Assembly (NCBI GenBank): GCA_021396245.1
Contig: WNYE01000021.1
Location: 1-64,000, forward strand
Origin: Sporothrix humicola
Lineage: Eukaryota; Ascomycota; Sordariomycetes; Ophiostomatales; Ophiostomataceae
DNA length: 64,000 bases
Direction: 5' to 3'
The notes beneath the pieces were generated by a model, which saw nothing but the letters and a program-made list of their open reading frames with translations, was not told the DNA's origin and ran no database searches. Below, in pieces: positions 37,755 through 49,334 of the stretch. How positions within the stretch are numbered: the first letter of the stretch is position 1; the number at the start of each line of letters is the position of its first letter. Made by a program: the position numbers and the translations under genes.

Positions 37755-40700
37755 ATGGAGAACGCTTTTGCGTTGCCGACCGAGCAGGTCCTCGCCCAGC
37801 TCGGCGTCGACGGCAACCTTGGTCTGACTGACGCACAAGTCCTGGACAAAAGAGCCAAGTATGGCAGCAACTGTGAGTAATGACCATAGGCCTGTGGATG
37901 CTTATCGTGGCACCGTTCTATGTCGACTCTTGCTAACTTTTCCTCAGCTATCGAAGAAGAGCCTCCTACCCCGCTGTGGGAGCTTATCCTCGAGCAATTC
38001 AAGGACCAGCTGGTCATTATCCTGCTAGGCTCGGCCGTCGTTTCGTTCGTGCTGGCTCTTTTCGAGGACGAGGGCGGCTGGAGCGCTTTTGTCGACCCCG
38101 CCGTTATCCTTACTATTCTGATTCTGAACGCCGTCGTTGGTGTCTCGCAGGAGAGCAGTGCCGAGAAGGCCATTGCCGCCCTCCAGGAGTACTCGGCCAA
38201 CGAGGCCAACGTCATCCGCAACAACGGCACCGTCATTCGTGTCAAGGCCGACGACCTCGTCCCCGGCGATATTGTTTCTGTTTCTGTTGGTAACCGCATC
38301 CCCGCCGACTGCCGCCTTGTTCATATCGAGAGCAACAGCTTTGCCGTCGACCAGGCCATCCTTACCGGCGAGAGCGAGAGTGTGGGCAAGGACAGCAATG
38401 CCGTTGTCAAGGACGACAAGGCCGTCAAGCAGGATCAGGTCAACATGCTCTTCTCCGGTACCACTGTGGTCACGGGCCGTGCCACTGCCGTTGTTGTCTT
38501 GACCGGCTCCAACACGGCCATTGGCGACATCCACGAGAGCATTACGGCTCAGATCTCCGAACCGACTCCTCTCAAGCAGAAGCTGAACGACTTTGGCGAC
38601 TCGCTTGCCAAGGTGATCACCGTGATCTGCATCCTGGTCTGGCTCATCAACATCCCCAACTTTGGCGACCCGAGCCACGGAAACTGGACCAAGGGTGCTA
38701 TCTACTACCTCAAGATTGCCGTGTCGCTCGGTGTTGCGGCTATTCCCGAGGGTCTGGCTGTCGTCATCACCACCTGTCTGGCTCTGGGTACGCGCAAGAT
38801 GGCTGCCAAGAACGCTGTTGTCCGCAGTCTGCCGTCCGTTGAGACCCTCGGTAGCTGCAGTGTTATTTGCTCGGACAAGACTGGCACCCTGACGACCAAC
38901 CAGATGAGCGTGAACAAGATTGTGTACATTCGTGAGGACGGCAAGGACCTGGAGGAGCTGACCGTCGAGGGCACCACCTTCGCACCCCGCGGCAACATCA
39001 AGAACGCCCGTGGCAAGATTGTTCCTGGCCTGGCCCAGGCCTCGTCGACTGTTCGCCAGATGGCCGAGGTCGCCGCCCTGTGCAACGATGCCCACCTTGC
39101 CTACGATTCTCTCTCTAGCACCTTTACCAACATTGGCGAGCCCACGGAGGGTGCGCTGCGCGTCCTGGCCGAGAAGATCGGCCCCGTTGCCCCTACCGAC
39201 ACCAAACCCCGCGATCTTGTCCACCACGCCAGCTCCTACTACGAAAAGCAACTGCCCCACATTGCCACCTACGAGTTCTCTCGCGACCGCAAGAGCATGT
39301 CTGTCCTTGTCCAGGACGGCAATGCCGAGAAGCTTCTGGTCAAGGGTGCACCCGAGTCGATCATTGAGCGTTGCTCTCACACCCTCGTGGGTGCTGACGG
39401 CAAGAAGGTTCCTCTGACTCGTGACCTGGCTGATCTGCTGCTGCGTGAGGTTGTTGACTACGGTAACGATGGCCTCCGTGTCATTGCCCTGGCCACTGTC
39501 GACGATGTTACCGGTAACAAGCTCACTCGCACCGCCAAGACTACTTCGGAATATGCCCAGCTTGAGCAGAAGATGACACTCATTGGCCTCGTCGGCATGC
39601 TTGACCCTCCCCGTCCTGAGGTTCCCGAGTCCATTCGTCTCTGCAAGGAAGCTGGTATCCGCGTCATTGTGATCACTGGTGACAACCGCAACACCGCTGA
39701 GAGCATCTGCCGCCAGATTGGCGTCTTTGGTGCCGACGAGGATGTGACTGGCAAGAGCTACACTGGCCGCGAATTCGACAACCTGAGCCCGAGCGAGCAG
39801 CTCGAGGCTGCCAAGACCGCTTCTCTGTTCTCCCGTGTTGAGCCCTCGCACAAGTCGCGCCTGGTCGATCTGCTCCAGCAGCTCGGCGAGGTTGTGGCCA
39901 TGACTGGTGACGGTGTCAACGACGCTCCCGCTCTCAAGAAGGCTGATATCGGTGTGGCCATGGGCTCTGGCACTGACGTGTCGAAGCTGGCTGCCGACAT
40001 GGTGCTCGCCGACAACAACTTTGCCACCATTGAGTCTGCCATCGAAGAGGGCCGGTCCATCTACAACAACACGCAGCAGTTTATCCGCTACCTGATCTCG
40101 TCCAACATTGGTGAGGTCGTGTCCATCTTCCTGACGGCCGCCCTTGGTATGCCTGAGGCTTTGATCCCCGTGCAGCTGCTGTGGGTCAACCTGGTCACGG
40201 ACGGTCTCCCAGCTACTGCGCTCTCGTTCAACCCTCCCGACCACGATATTATGCGCCGCCAGCCTCGCAAGCGTGACGAACCCCTGATTAGCGGCTGGCT
40301 GTTCTTCCGGTACCTTGTGATTGGCACGTACGTTGGTCTCGCGACCGTGGCTGGCTACGCCTGGTGGTTCATGTACAACACCGAGGGCCCGCAGATCAGC
40401 TTCTGGCAGCTGTCGCACTTCCACCGCTGCTCGGCCGACTTCTCCGAGATTGGCTGTGCCATGTTCGCCGACGACCGCGCTAAGGCCGCGTCGACTGTTT
40501 CGCTGTCGATTCTTGTCGTTATCGAAATGTTCAACGCCGTCAACGCCCTGTCGTCGAGCGAGTCGCTCCTGACGCTGCCTCTGTGGAAGAACATGATCCT
40601 GGTCTACGCCATCACTCTGTCGATGGTGCTGCACTTTGCCCTGCTGTACATTCCGTTCCTGCAGACGCTCTTCTCGATCCTGCCACTCAACTGGAACGAG

Positions 40701-40826
40701 TGGAAGGCTGTGCTGGTGTTGAGTGCTCCTGTGATTGTCATCGACGAGGTCCTCAAGTTCTTTGAGCGCCTGTTCTTTGTCGATGCACCGTCCACCAAGG
40801 TCACCAAGGCCAAGAAGGAGAACTAG
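37755..40826 (+). CDS. SERCA-type calcium-transporting P-type ATPase
   Basis: This is a P2A ATPase that pumps Ca2+ from the cytosol into the ER or a related compartment (Neurospora NCA-1 class). Two exons (37755-37872 and 37948-40826) encode 998 residues, the usual SERCA length. The 75-nt intron (GTGAGT, GCTAAC, CTCAG) splits the Ser codon before IEEEPPTPLW. Visible are TGES at residues 179-182 (actuator domain), PEGL with Glu307 in transmembrane segment 4 (equivalent to the Ca2+-site Glu309), the phosphorylated Asp349 in DKTGTLTTNQ, KGAPE in the nucleotide-binding domain, and TGDGVNDAPALKKADIG with Asp694 and Asp698. All catalytic residues are intact. The protein ends in KKEN, which fits a C-terminal dilysine (KKXX) ER-retrieval signal. 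Codon use is strongly C/G-ending, suggesting high expression. Confidence 0.96.
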
Positions 40827-41440
40827 ATGAGAGGAGACTTTCATATCTAGTTCTGAAGTCTTGGAAAGAAGAAGAAGCAAGACAAGCAAGGGGACGAGGG
40901 GTTGCCTCTGTGAGGCAAGCGGGATCTATCTCACGAGGAAGGAGAACGAAAGATCCGTGATAGACATCTAGACATCAAATCATCGGGGATGAAAAGTAAG
41001 CAAAGCGAAATAAGCGAAACATAAGAAATCATAAGAGCGAATACCCGGAAAATAGTAAGGGGTATTTGGTATAAACTCGGAGGAAATGTACTTTATAAAA
41101 ACACATTATGCTCGGACTATATGGGAGGCTCTTAGATAGGAAACATCAGGGCCAAAATACTATAAAAAATATGAAAACATTGTCATTTTAAGATGTTGTC
41201 ACCTGCATGATGCACGTAGACAAAGCTTTCTCATATGTTATGTGTTTTATTGTAATGCGCCGCAGTTTGGATGAACAATATATCTAGGCCACCCATCAGA
41301 AGACGAATGGTATCTTACACTGAGAGCTTTCAAGGGTACAAAATGAAGCCAAGATGGAAGGCCCAATGTCCTCGATGTTTCTTTTCTTCTTCGTCTGTAT
41401 ATCCTTGATTCTCTCTCTCTTCTTCTCTCCTCCAACTCCT
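40827..41440. other. Convergent 3' flank, Ca2+-ATPase and proteasome beta-3
   Basis: 614 bp between two stop codons that face each other. A+T-rich, with several ATAAA-like stretches (about 41030-41100, 41160-41180) that may serve polyadenylation. No gene is seen. Confidence 0.6.
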
Positions 41441-42247
41441 CTAGTCTTGCCGTCCCTTTAGCAGACGCTTCGTCACCTTGTCCTTCTCGATAATGTACAC
41501 GTGTGCGCCCCAGCCGGACAGCGCATCACGATCGACGGCGTTAAGGAGGGCCTGCGAGATGGTCTCGAACAGGTCCTCGGGACCCAAGTTGGGCTCCCAC
41601 AGGCTCTCGCATGTGCCAAACAGCTGCTCGCTCGCCGTGCCCGAGACGATAAAGTCCTTGGCAAAGTCGATGCAGCCGATGCTGTCGAAGCCGCAGATGA
41701 AGGGCTGGCCGGTCTTGGGCTCGAGGCCGGCGACGACGGGGCTGACAAAGTAGGGGCCGAAGCGCTTCTCGTAGAGCGAGGACGAGACGAGGTTGGCAAA
41801 CGTCTTGGGGGCGATGTGGCGCTCTTCGCGCAGGCGGTAGAGGTTGACTTTGTAGCGGAAGAGGTCGGAGACGGTGCTCACGTCGGTGGCAAGGCCCGTC
41901 AGGCCCAGGAAGACGTGGTCGCCGTACTGGAAGATCTTGGGGAAGTTGTTGGAGACGGTCAAGGCCTGCATGCCGAGACGGAGATCGCAGGCAATGGCCA
42001 CGCAGTCCTTGCCGACCATTGCGACGCACGCGCCGCCGTCTGTTGGGAGGTGAGGTTAGTGCATGTATTCAGAGTGACTATATTGCTACTTTTGTCGAAA
42101 TGGGAGTGGAATCGTAGCTCGGGGAGACTGGGCAAGGCGTACTTATTGAGAAGGGAGAAGACTATCGCGAGAGGTGGTTAGCTTCATGTTTGACGACGGG
42201 CATTAGCCGTAGATGCTTCAATGCAGCCATTCTGGAGCTCTTACCAT
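41441..42247 (-). CDS. PUP3: 20S proteasome subunit beta-3
   Basis: This is a structural, non-proteolytic beta subunit of the 20S proteasome. Three exons are inferred: 42247-42245 (just the ATG), 42161-42143 (19 nt) and 42039-41441. Introns are 83 nt (GTAAGA...GCTAAC...GATAG) and 103 nt (GTACGC...CTAAC...CAACAG). The assembled start reads MSSPFSINGGACVAMVGKDC, nearly the N-terminus of yeast Pup3, and the total of 206 residues equals the family's usual length of about 205, so the model is trusted over a start at the downstream ATG (42019). It runs through the conserved RFGPYFVSPVVAGLE, FDSIGCIDFAKDFIVSGTA and DRDALSGWGAHVYII to the typical end KGRQD. There is no catalytic N-terminal Thr, as expected for beta-3. 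It shares a 960-bp divergent promoter with the UBX gene. Confidence 0.94.
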
Positions 42248-43207
42248 GGTGTCAGATAGAGGGAGAAAGCGACAGAAGCAGCCGGCCCCTGCGTTTCGAG
42301 AATGATGGGGGAATTGAGAGGCTGGAGATGTTCGCCGTGAGAAGATGCAGCTTTAAGTGCTGCTTTTGGAGGAAGGATTGGAGAGGCGCTATCGTCGGGG
42401 GATGCAATGCAATCAATTCGTCAAGATGGAAAATAGAATTCGCAGGTGTCCGTCGTGATGCGGTCGTTCGTGGAGATGCCAATGTGGGCTGGATGGGGAG
42501 TAGTCGTGATGGGGATTCGAGAGTTTGGAGCTTCACGAAACACAGCAACGCAGGATGAAGGCAAACACGCAGCTGGCGCGGCTGGAAAACGTGACCTGGC
42601 CTAACTGGCGTACCTGGTCTGGCAGGCTGGCACTGGTGTGTGTTGGTGCTGGGCTGGCCAAAGTGCGCTAAGACAGGAGCTGGCTGCTGCCCTTTGTGGT
42701 TGGTCCACGCGTTTCTGCCTGCCTGTTGGGCCAGTGGCGGGCGCCCTGTGTGGAGGCAGGCACCTGGAGCTTGGCTCGCTTGGCTTATTAGTAAAGAGCC
42801 AGACAACGGCAGGAGAGCTCTTTCCCAGCGATAGGACCCCTCCAAACCTCGCTAGCAGAGGAGGCAAGAACGACACTTGTGTGCAGCCTCCCGCCTTCCG
42901 TGCAGTTCTCCGGTCTTCTGCAATACTTACACAGCTACCATTATTTGGCCTCATCTGTGATGATACACTTTCTGGGGGACTTGTCAACTTTTCCCAAAAT
43001 CACCCTGAACCCATCTATTGCCAAATCTACTTCTATACAACATTTGGCCAGCCGGTTACCTCACAATACCGACGCCCCGCGATCGTCACCAAGTCCAGGC
43101 ACGACATATCTCGATAGCCTGAAGCTCCTGGCACTTCTTTGATTAAACTCTCTATTCTAAGCCACCCTTTTCTCTCATATACGTCACTTTCTCCTCACAA
43201 CACAACC
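42248..43207. promoter_or_regulatory. Divergent promoter PUP3 / UBX gene
   Basis: 960 bp between the two ATG codons, with no supported coding frame. I looked for the yeast Rpn4 proteasome element GGTGGCAAA and did not find an exact copy. The UBX side ends in a pyrimidine-rich, CACAACC-type leader. Confidence 0.55.
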
Positions 43208-44865
43208 ATGGCGACCTCCTTTGTCGTGATCTCTACGGACTTGCGCCGGGTCAACGTCAAGGCTCCAAATGGCGGGTACATGATCGATGTACTCGAGGAG
43301 GCCTGCACAAAGCTTAAGCTCAATGCTGAGAACTACTTGTTAAAGTGAGTTTACGCAGTCGCGTCCACTTTATCAAACTACCCCCTACTAACGCCTACAG
43401 ACACAATAATAAGCCAATCAACCTGTGTGACCCCATCCGGGCCTCGGGTCTTCCACAAGGCGCCAAACTCGAGCTGGTGGTCAAGTCCAAGACGCCCACA
43501 GCCGTCACAGTTGCTCTTCGCCTGCCACCGTCGGAAGCAGCACTCGGCATCCCCAACAACCGCGTGTCGGCCAAGGTGCGGAGCGACACGCCGATATGGA
43601 AGCTGCTGCGGCACCTGGAAGAGGCCGATGGCGCAAAGCAAAAGGGATTGAATATTACGGCACGAGGCGTGCCTCGGACAAGCCACACGGGAGCTGCAAC
43701 TACGGGCGGATCGGCTATGGCAGCAGCCGTGGGCAGTGGCTCAGGGCAGCTCTACTGGGAGACGCCTGTGCTCAAGCTGGCCGGCCGCGAGCTGGCTACG
43801 GTCGACGATTTCCGCAAGACGCTGTCTCAGGTCGGCATCGACACAGGCAGCCAGCTGATCGTGCTCGAGTTCCGGACTTCGGACATTACGCTGCAAGAGG
43901 CCATGGAGAAGGTGCAGTTGCAGCTGGAGAAGACAGACGCAGATGTGGCCGAGAGCCAAGCAGCCGTGACTGCCATGACGGCCGCCGTGGCCGTTCCAGC
44001 TGCAACAGAGTCTGCACCAAAAGAAGCTGCACAAGAACCTAAGCCGGCAGAAGCACAACAACAATCAGTACCGACTCCGGCACCAGCACCAGAACCCACG
44101 CCTGCGGCCGCAGAACCGATGGACGTTGATAGCGGCAGCAGTGCCGCACCTGCGCCTCAATCAACATCAGATCTGGAACCTGTCCAAGTATGGTCACCAC
44201 CCAAGGCTAATGCGGGAATGCCCGCGGCAGCGGCACTACGGTGGACGAAAGAGCCCGACTCTGCCTTTGCGCCGTCGATTGCACAGATGAAGGCACACCA
44301 GAAGCATCTCGAAGAGGCCGGCCGCAACAAGCGGCTCAAGTCGGATGAGGAGCTCGAGGAGGAAGCCCGCGAACGCGAGGCCAAGGCGGCGGCTGTCAAC
44401 CGCGTCAATGTGCGCATCCGCTTCCCCGACGGATACACCGTCATGTGGTCGTTTAGCAACGGTGCCACGGGTGCTACTCTGCACGCCGCCGTTCGGGGCG
44501 TCCTCCACCCCAGCGTCAAGGACCAGGCGTTCCGGTTGTCTCCGCCTATGTCGCGTGATGAGATCCATGACCGCTCGGGCAGCCCCAAGGACGACTTGGT
44601 CCGTGGCTACGGCATGCGTGGCGGCATCGCGATCAACTTTTTGCGCGGTGCCAATGTGCCTGCTCCAAAGGCCGGCCAGCCGTATGTGAAGCCGGAGGTG
44701 GCGGCGCTAGCAGGGGACATTGTGGTCCCACAGGTGGCCGCCGAGGAGGAGGAAGAGGAGGAAAGCAAGGCATCGTCGTCTAAGGCCGGCGGTGACGCAA
44801 AGCGGCCCAACAAGACGGAGGCTCTTAACAAGATGTCCAAGTTCCTGCGGTTAGCAAAGAAGTAA
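43208..44865 (+). CDS. TUG/ASPL-like UBX-domain protein, p97/Cdc48 cofactor
   Basis: Two exons (43208-43344 and 43401-44865) encode 533 residues. The 56-nt intron (GTGAGT, ACTAAC, TACAG) splits the Lys codon in YLLK|HNNKPINL. Residues about 5-72 form a ubiquitin-like fold of the TUG-UBL1 type (VVISTDLRRVNVKAPNG, then NKPINLCDPIRASGLPQGAKLEL). Residues about 175-300 are Ala/Pro/Gln/Glu-rich linker. A charged helix (about 338-378, HQKHLEEAGRNKRLKSDEELEEEA) precedes the UBX domain at about 377-457 (VNVRIRFPDGYTVMWSFSNGATGATLHAAV). The order UBL - linker - UBX matches human ASPSCR1/TUG and yeast Ubx4, which bind the AAA-ATPase p97/Cdc48. An acidic run and a Lys-rich end (KFLRLAKK) close the protein. 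Function beyond p97 binding is inferred. Confidence 0.88.
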
Positions 44866-45666
44866 AGGAAAGAGGGAGGGTCTCGAGGGTGTATCATAGT
44901 GAGTTCATATAGCATCATTTTACGTTTGCAGTAGAATGGAAAAGACAGCGGTTCCAATTTCACCGTCTTTGCACGTCATATTCTGTCACTTTCACTCTGC
45001 ATGGTCTCATCCGTTTTGATGGATTTTCTTATTTTTTGTTGATTTGATTTTGTGTTGACGCCAACCGAAATGCCGACCCAAAAGCAAGAATAAAAAAGTA
45101 ATAAAAGGACTAAACGGAAAGAGAGTTTTCCGGCGAAGAGCGAGACGACAAGACTCGAGGACGCAAAAGAGCAGACAAGCGAAAAAGGAGTAGGAAATAG
45201 CAAACAAAAAGACAAACAGAAGGAGAAGAAAACGAGATGAGAACAACACCGCAAGCCTCTCCCTCTACCGTCCACACCCCAAAGCTGGAACTGTCGGATG
45301 TTGCTTGATTCTGCGGTCTGTCGTCTCGCTTTCCCAAACCATTCCCTCCGTTCGACCCCGTCACCGCTTTTTGAAAGACGACCATGAACATGAAATGTGT
45401 GATGCAATGGTGCCTGTTGTTATTTTTTTCTCCTTTTATCCCACTCGTTTTTTCCAGCCCAGATTGATGGTGTTTCGATTCTCGGGCTGGATGTGCGTAT
45501 TGTTGTTGTAAAAGTTTTTTGTAAAAAAAAAATTGTCGTCGTCGTCGCTTCCTCCACCTCGAGAAAAGCAACTCATCCCCTTTTTGTTATCCTCTCTAAC
45601 CCAGGAACATGGAAATCATTTTTAAAAAACCGCGCAAAAATCGTTCGTTCAATTTTGGTTTTCTGT
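44866..45666. other. Convergent 3' flank, UBX gene and eL36
   Basis: 801 bp between facing stop codons. Frames in the middle (minus, 44976-45571) have no family resemblance. No gene is supported. Confidence 0.6.
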
Positions 45667-46437
45667 TTAATGTCTGCGCGACTCAGCGATCACCCGGGTG
45701 AGCTCGTCCACCTTTCTCTTGGCACGGCCGAAGGTACCGAGCTGGATGTGTGTTAGTACAGGCTGGATGGAGATGGATGTATGGCAGCATGGGATCTTGT
45801 ACTCACCCGCTTCTTCGCCAGCTTGCGTGCGCGCTTGTCCTTGGAGTTGCGCAGCAGCTCAATAACACGGCGCTCGTAGGGAGCGAGGCCAGCGACCTCC
45901 TTGACGATGTCGCGGACGAAAGCGGTGCGCTTGCTCAGGTGGCCCTTGGTGCGGGACACACGGGGCTTGACAACGCGGGGGGTGGTTTTCTGTGAGATGT
46001 TAGCCTCGAAGTTCGGTTTTCGGTGTCCTGGTTTTCTCAGGATTCTTCTCGCGTGATGGCAGGCAGACAGCTGGACGACGTCCATAGACAGTTGCTGGTA
46101 GTGAATGAGAGTGAATGGAGGCGGATGATGGCCAATGCAAGCCGTGCTTGTCCAGATGTTCAAAGCTTTCCATCGACCAAGAGAATGCAGAGCAACCAAC
46201 ATGCCCGGCATTCTCTCAACCGACAACAAACGCTGTTCATCTGGCCAGTGCATTGCAATCCCATCTCTGCATCTCCATGTTGTCCACTGCCCATCGCCAT
46301 GTCATCGGTCGTCGTCGGTCGTCTGCCGCCATCGACGGCGTCGTTTTCCATCGCTGACAATCGGGGGAATCGAAACGTACGTGGCCCTTGTTGATACCGA
46401 CGGCCAGGCCGGTTCTGGGAGCGGCTTCCTTTGCCAT
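45667..46437 (-). CDS. RPL36: 60S ribosomal protein eL36
   Basis: This is a structural protein of the large cytoplasmic ribosomal subunit. Three exons (46437-46381, 45989-45807, 45741-45667) encode 104 residues, the family's normal size. Exon 1 gives MAKEAAPRTGLAVGINKGH, exon 2 starts KTTPRVVKPRVSRTKGHLSK and ends LAKKR, and exon 3 runs LGTFGRAKRKVDELTRVIAE to the end SRRH. All joins are in phase 0. Intron 1 is long for this window (391 nt, donor GTACGT, branch GCTAAC, acceptor CACAG); intron 2 is 65 nt (GTGAGT, ACTAAC, TCCAG). I looked in intron 1 for C/D-box snoRNA signals and saw no clear TGATGA/CTGA pair. Highly basic, as expected. Confidence 0.96.
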
Positions 46438-48635
46438 TGTGATCGTGTCTTCGGGGGTTGGTCGAGACGATTTGTGGTTGTCGTTTCGTCGGTTGTCGAT
46501 GGGGGGGAGAAGAGGAGAGGAGGGCCAAAACGAGAGGGAAAAGTAACGGGACTCAATAATGCAGCTTTTTTTCTTCGCCCAGAGTGTGGGAAAAAAAAAA
46601 CTAGTGGATTTTTGGGAAGGGTGGGTCCATTTTGCTCGGGAAAACCGCAGATGCACTCTGGCCGGAAAAACAGGTGAAAAATTGGCTGCATTTCGGAAAA
46701 TTGTGCGTCACGTGAGTCGCCTGCTGGAGTGGAATTCTAAAGGTAGCCCTCAAGAGACTTGGGTGCACGTGCTCTGTGGCGCTAGTATGGCGGTGTCCTG
46801 CTTAGTCATCTTATGAGCTGAGATGGGCCAAAGAGGGACTAGCGGGATCTGGCATCCAAAAATAGCACTGTACGACCAGCACTGTGCATTTTGCCTCTTC
46901 TGAACATTGAATGCAAACTTATAGATATGTGTGCCACCGTCCACAACGGCTGTCAATACGAGAGGCTCCTGTACACTGCTTTTGTGTCGTGTCTGCACAG
47001 CGCCTCGATGTTTATTATGTTCAATAAAACTCATGTGTTCATTGTGCACATGGAATCCCCGATAACCTTGACCGACGTCATGGCATTCCGGCCGAGAACG
47101 AGATGCTCAAAACAGGGTCGACAGGGCGGGCATCAAAGTGCTTCGTTGGGCCCTCTGGGTGCAACGCTCCCCTGAGGATCTGTGAGGATCTATTCCCCCC
47201 GGAGAGAACGATATTTGTGCCTGTATCTTGTGCTTTTCTTCAACACGAGTTTGTTTTGTTTTCCGCCAAGATACTCCTTCCATTGACCACGCGCGCTGTC
47301 ACACGAGCGGCGGCCGGACCTTTCTGCCCTGTGCTTCTTAGCCGGGTTGTTTGGCAAAATACAGATTTGATAGGGTCGCTGCGCCCTCTTGATGTTTATG
47401 CACCGTTTTCATAAGCTTTTTGTCTGCTCGGTCCAAGTAGCAGTCTGATTATTTCAACTGCGCCGTAAATCGCCCCTGGCTCATCCCTTCCTAAATGGAT
47501 GGAATACAGTGCCTTCCCCCATTTGAGAGCGGGAAACATGAAACAAACAAGAACCAGAAAAAGGCAGGAACGAACAGCAAAACAACCGGGTCGGCGGTGG
47601 AGAATGGACCACTATTCGTCCAACGTTCTTGTATTTTACAGTGGCTCAAGTGGCAGTGAGGGCGTACTTTCCGGCAGTTTTCCAAGGCAAAGAAGGCAAG
47701 GCTGGCGTGGACAGCAGCGATCGACAGGTGGTCATAATCTTGGTGCGCCAGTTATGAGGGAGAAACTGGCAGGCACGCCCCTTTCTCAGGGACAGATGCT
47801 CCAGTCGGCCCTGCCTCTTGGTGATGCAAAAAGACACAAGGACACAAAACGCATGTATCTTGGACTTTGGGAAGGTTAGTCCCAGGTGCTCTTTCCATCG
47901 ATTGTGCCCCTGTTCCTGCCGTACTCCCGGACTCCCGCCTCCTGTGCTTCTGTACACGGTACTTTCGCATTCTGTGCAACAGACGGCCCTGCCGCGGTAT
48001 GCTGTTTGTGCTCTTTGCGGGAAATGGAATATGGAAAGAGCCTAGAAAAAGACACAAACGGCGCCGTCACAAACTGGTCAGGGGCGAAGAAGCTCTTGGC
48101 GCAGGGACTGGTAGCGTTGGTGCAAGGGGCCCTGAGCGCCAGCGGCTGTTGTAAGTAGAGTAAAAATACTTGATTGGGAAATAACAAGTTCCTGGCGCGG
48201 AAAGGACGAAAAGCAAAACGTCACTCCTCGTGGACGTCTTTCGTCTCTTCTTCTCTTCTTTTCTTTTATCCAACTTCTCTTCAATCTTTTCTCATATTTC
48301 ACTCAGCTTTTGATCTGATCCTTGCACACCGTCTTACTCTTCTTTATATTTGTCTTGTTTTACTTTTCTCGGCATCCATATCCTCCCTTTTTTCCTTCTT
48401 CTTCATCACTCTTTTCTTCTCCTTTCTTCTTTTTGCATCTCCATTCTCTTCACTCTATTTTCAGTCTTTTCAGTCACTTCTGTCTAGCCTGGTTCTAGAC
48501 ATTGTTTAAGCATCACACAACTCGCTTTCATCATAGCTGGTCTACCGTTTACGTCTCTTTTACTTCTTCCCATATCCTCTCCCAAATCGCGCCCTTCTCA
48601 CCATCAACACCACCGCCTCCTTTTCCTCCTCCACG
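46438..48635. other. Divergent intergenic region, eL36 and secreted-protein gene
   Basis: 2.2 kb without a supported gene. The eL36 promoter lies at the left. Between 48230 and 48630 the plus strand is an almost unbroken pyrimidine tract (CTTTT-type) running into the secreted-protein gene, a typical strong fungal leader. Frames at 47499-47879 and 47646-47957 are not convincing. Confidence 0.55.
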
Positions 48636-49334
48636 ATGCAGCTTCTCGCCCATCTGCCTCTGCTGCCGCTGCTGGCCACGGCAGCCAACGGCCTGCAGCT
48701 GCTCCAGTACGACCTTCCCGACGAGCTGCTGTCCCTCTTTGGTCCCGGCAACCCGGATCCTGTCGAATCTTCGTCTGCTTCTGCTTCAGCTCCGAGCGGC
48801 ACAGGTTCTGCCGCTTCGACTGCTTCTTCTGCTTCTTGCTACTATCCGGCCACGTTCACCCTCAACAACTTTACGACCTGGTCGCCGGCGACCAACGCGT
48901 CGCAGTCCTTTGTTTCCTTCCAGTTCACCGACAGCGGCACCCACATTACGACGCCCTGCGCCTACAACTCGACCTCCAAATCGCTGACTGCCGGAACCGG
49001 CCTGGCCGATCGGTACGCCTGCGACGACTCGACCATCTCCTTCATCTGGCAAAAGGGCAAGCTCACGGCCATCGAGACGACATGCCCCGGTCAGACTGCG
49101 TACGTTTAGCCCTGATGCTTTTATTAGAAATTCGCAATATTGACAGCTTTGCTAACATCTTCCAGAACCAAGTTTGAGGCATCTGGATCCCTCACGCCTA
49201 CGGGCCTGCAGTGCTCCAAGACAAACGGCACCGACGACACCGGCATCAGCCAGGGCGCGGGCACCTTGTGCCTCGCATCTCTGCCGCTGTCTGCCAACTT
49301 TACGAGCCAGCAGCCGAGCCCGTTCCAGAACTAA
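48636..49334 (+). CDS. Small secreted cysteine-containing protein, family unknown
   Basis: Two exons (48636-49099 and 49166-49334) encode 210 residues. The 66-nt intron (GTACGT, GCTAAC, TCCAG) splits an Ala codon. Residues 1-19 form a signal peptide (Leu-rich core, likely cut after AANG). Residues 45-67 are a Ser/Ala/Gly/Thr linker, probably O-glycosylated. The remaining domain has six cysteines (68, 108, 129, 150, 171, 190), enough for three disulfides, and five N-glycosylation sequons (Asn78, 87, 111, 175, 199). There is no transmembrane segment, GPI signal or catalytic motif. It recalls small secreted AA1-like proteins of ascomycetes, but I do not recognise a named family. A cell-wall or host-interaction role is only a guess. 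An AATAAAATAAAG polyadenylation-like stretch follows at 49365-49376. Confidence 0.8.

Noticed and set aside
38025..40889. 954-codon open frame antisense to the Ca2+-ATPase gene
   Set aside because: It mirrors a highly expressed gene with C/G-ending codons, which keeps antisense frames free of stops; the translation is Asp/Val/Arg/Gly/His-biased and resembles no protein family.
45990..46380. C/D-box snoRNA in the long eL36 intron
   Set aside because: CGATGAC and CTGA strings exist but no proper RTGATGA/CTGA pair with terminal stem complementarity was seen.
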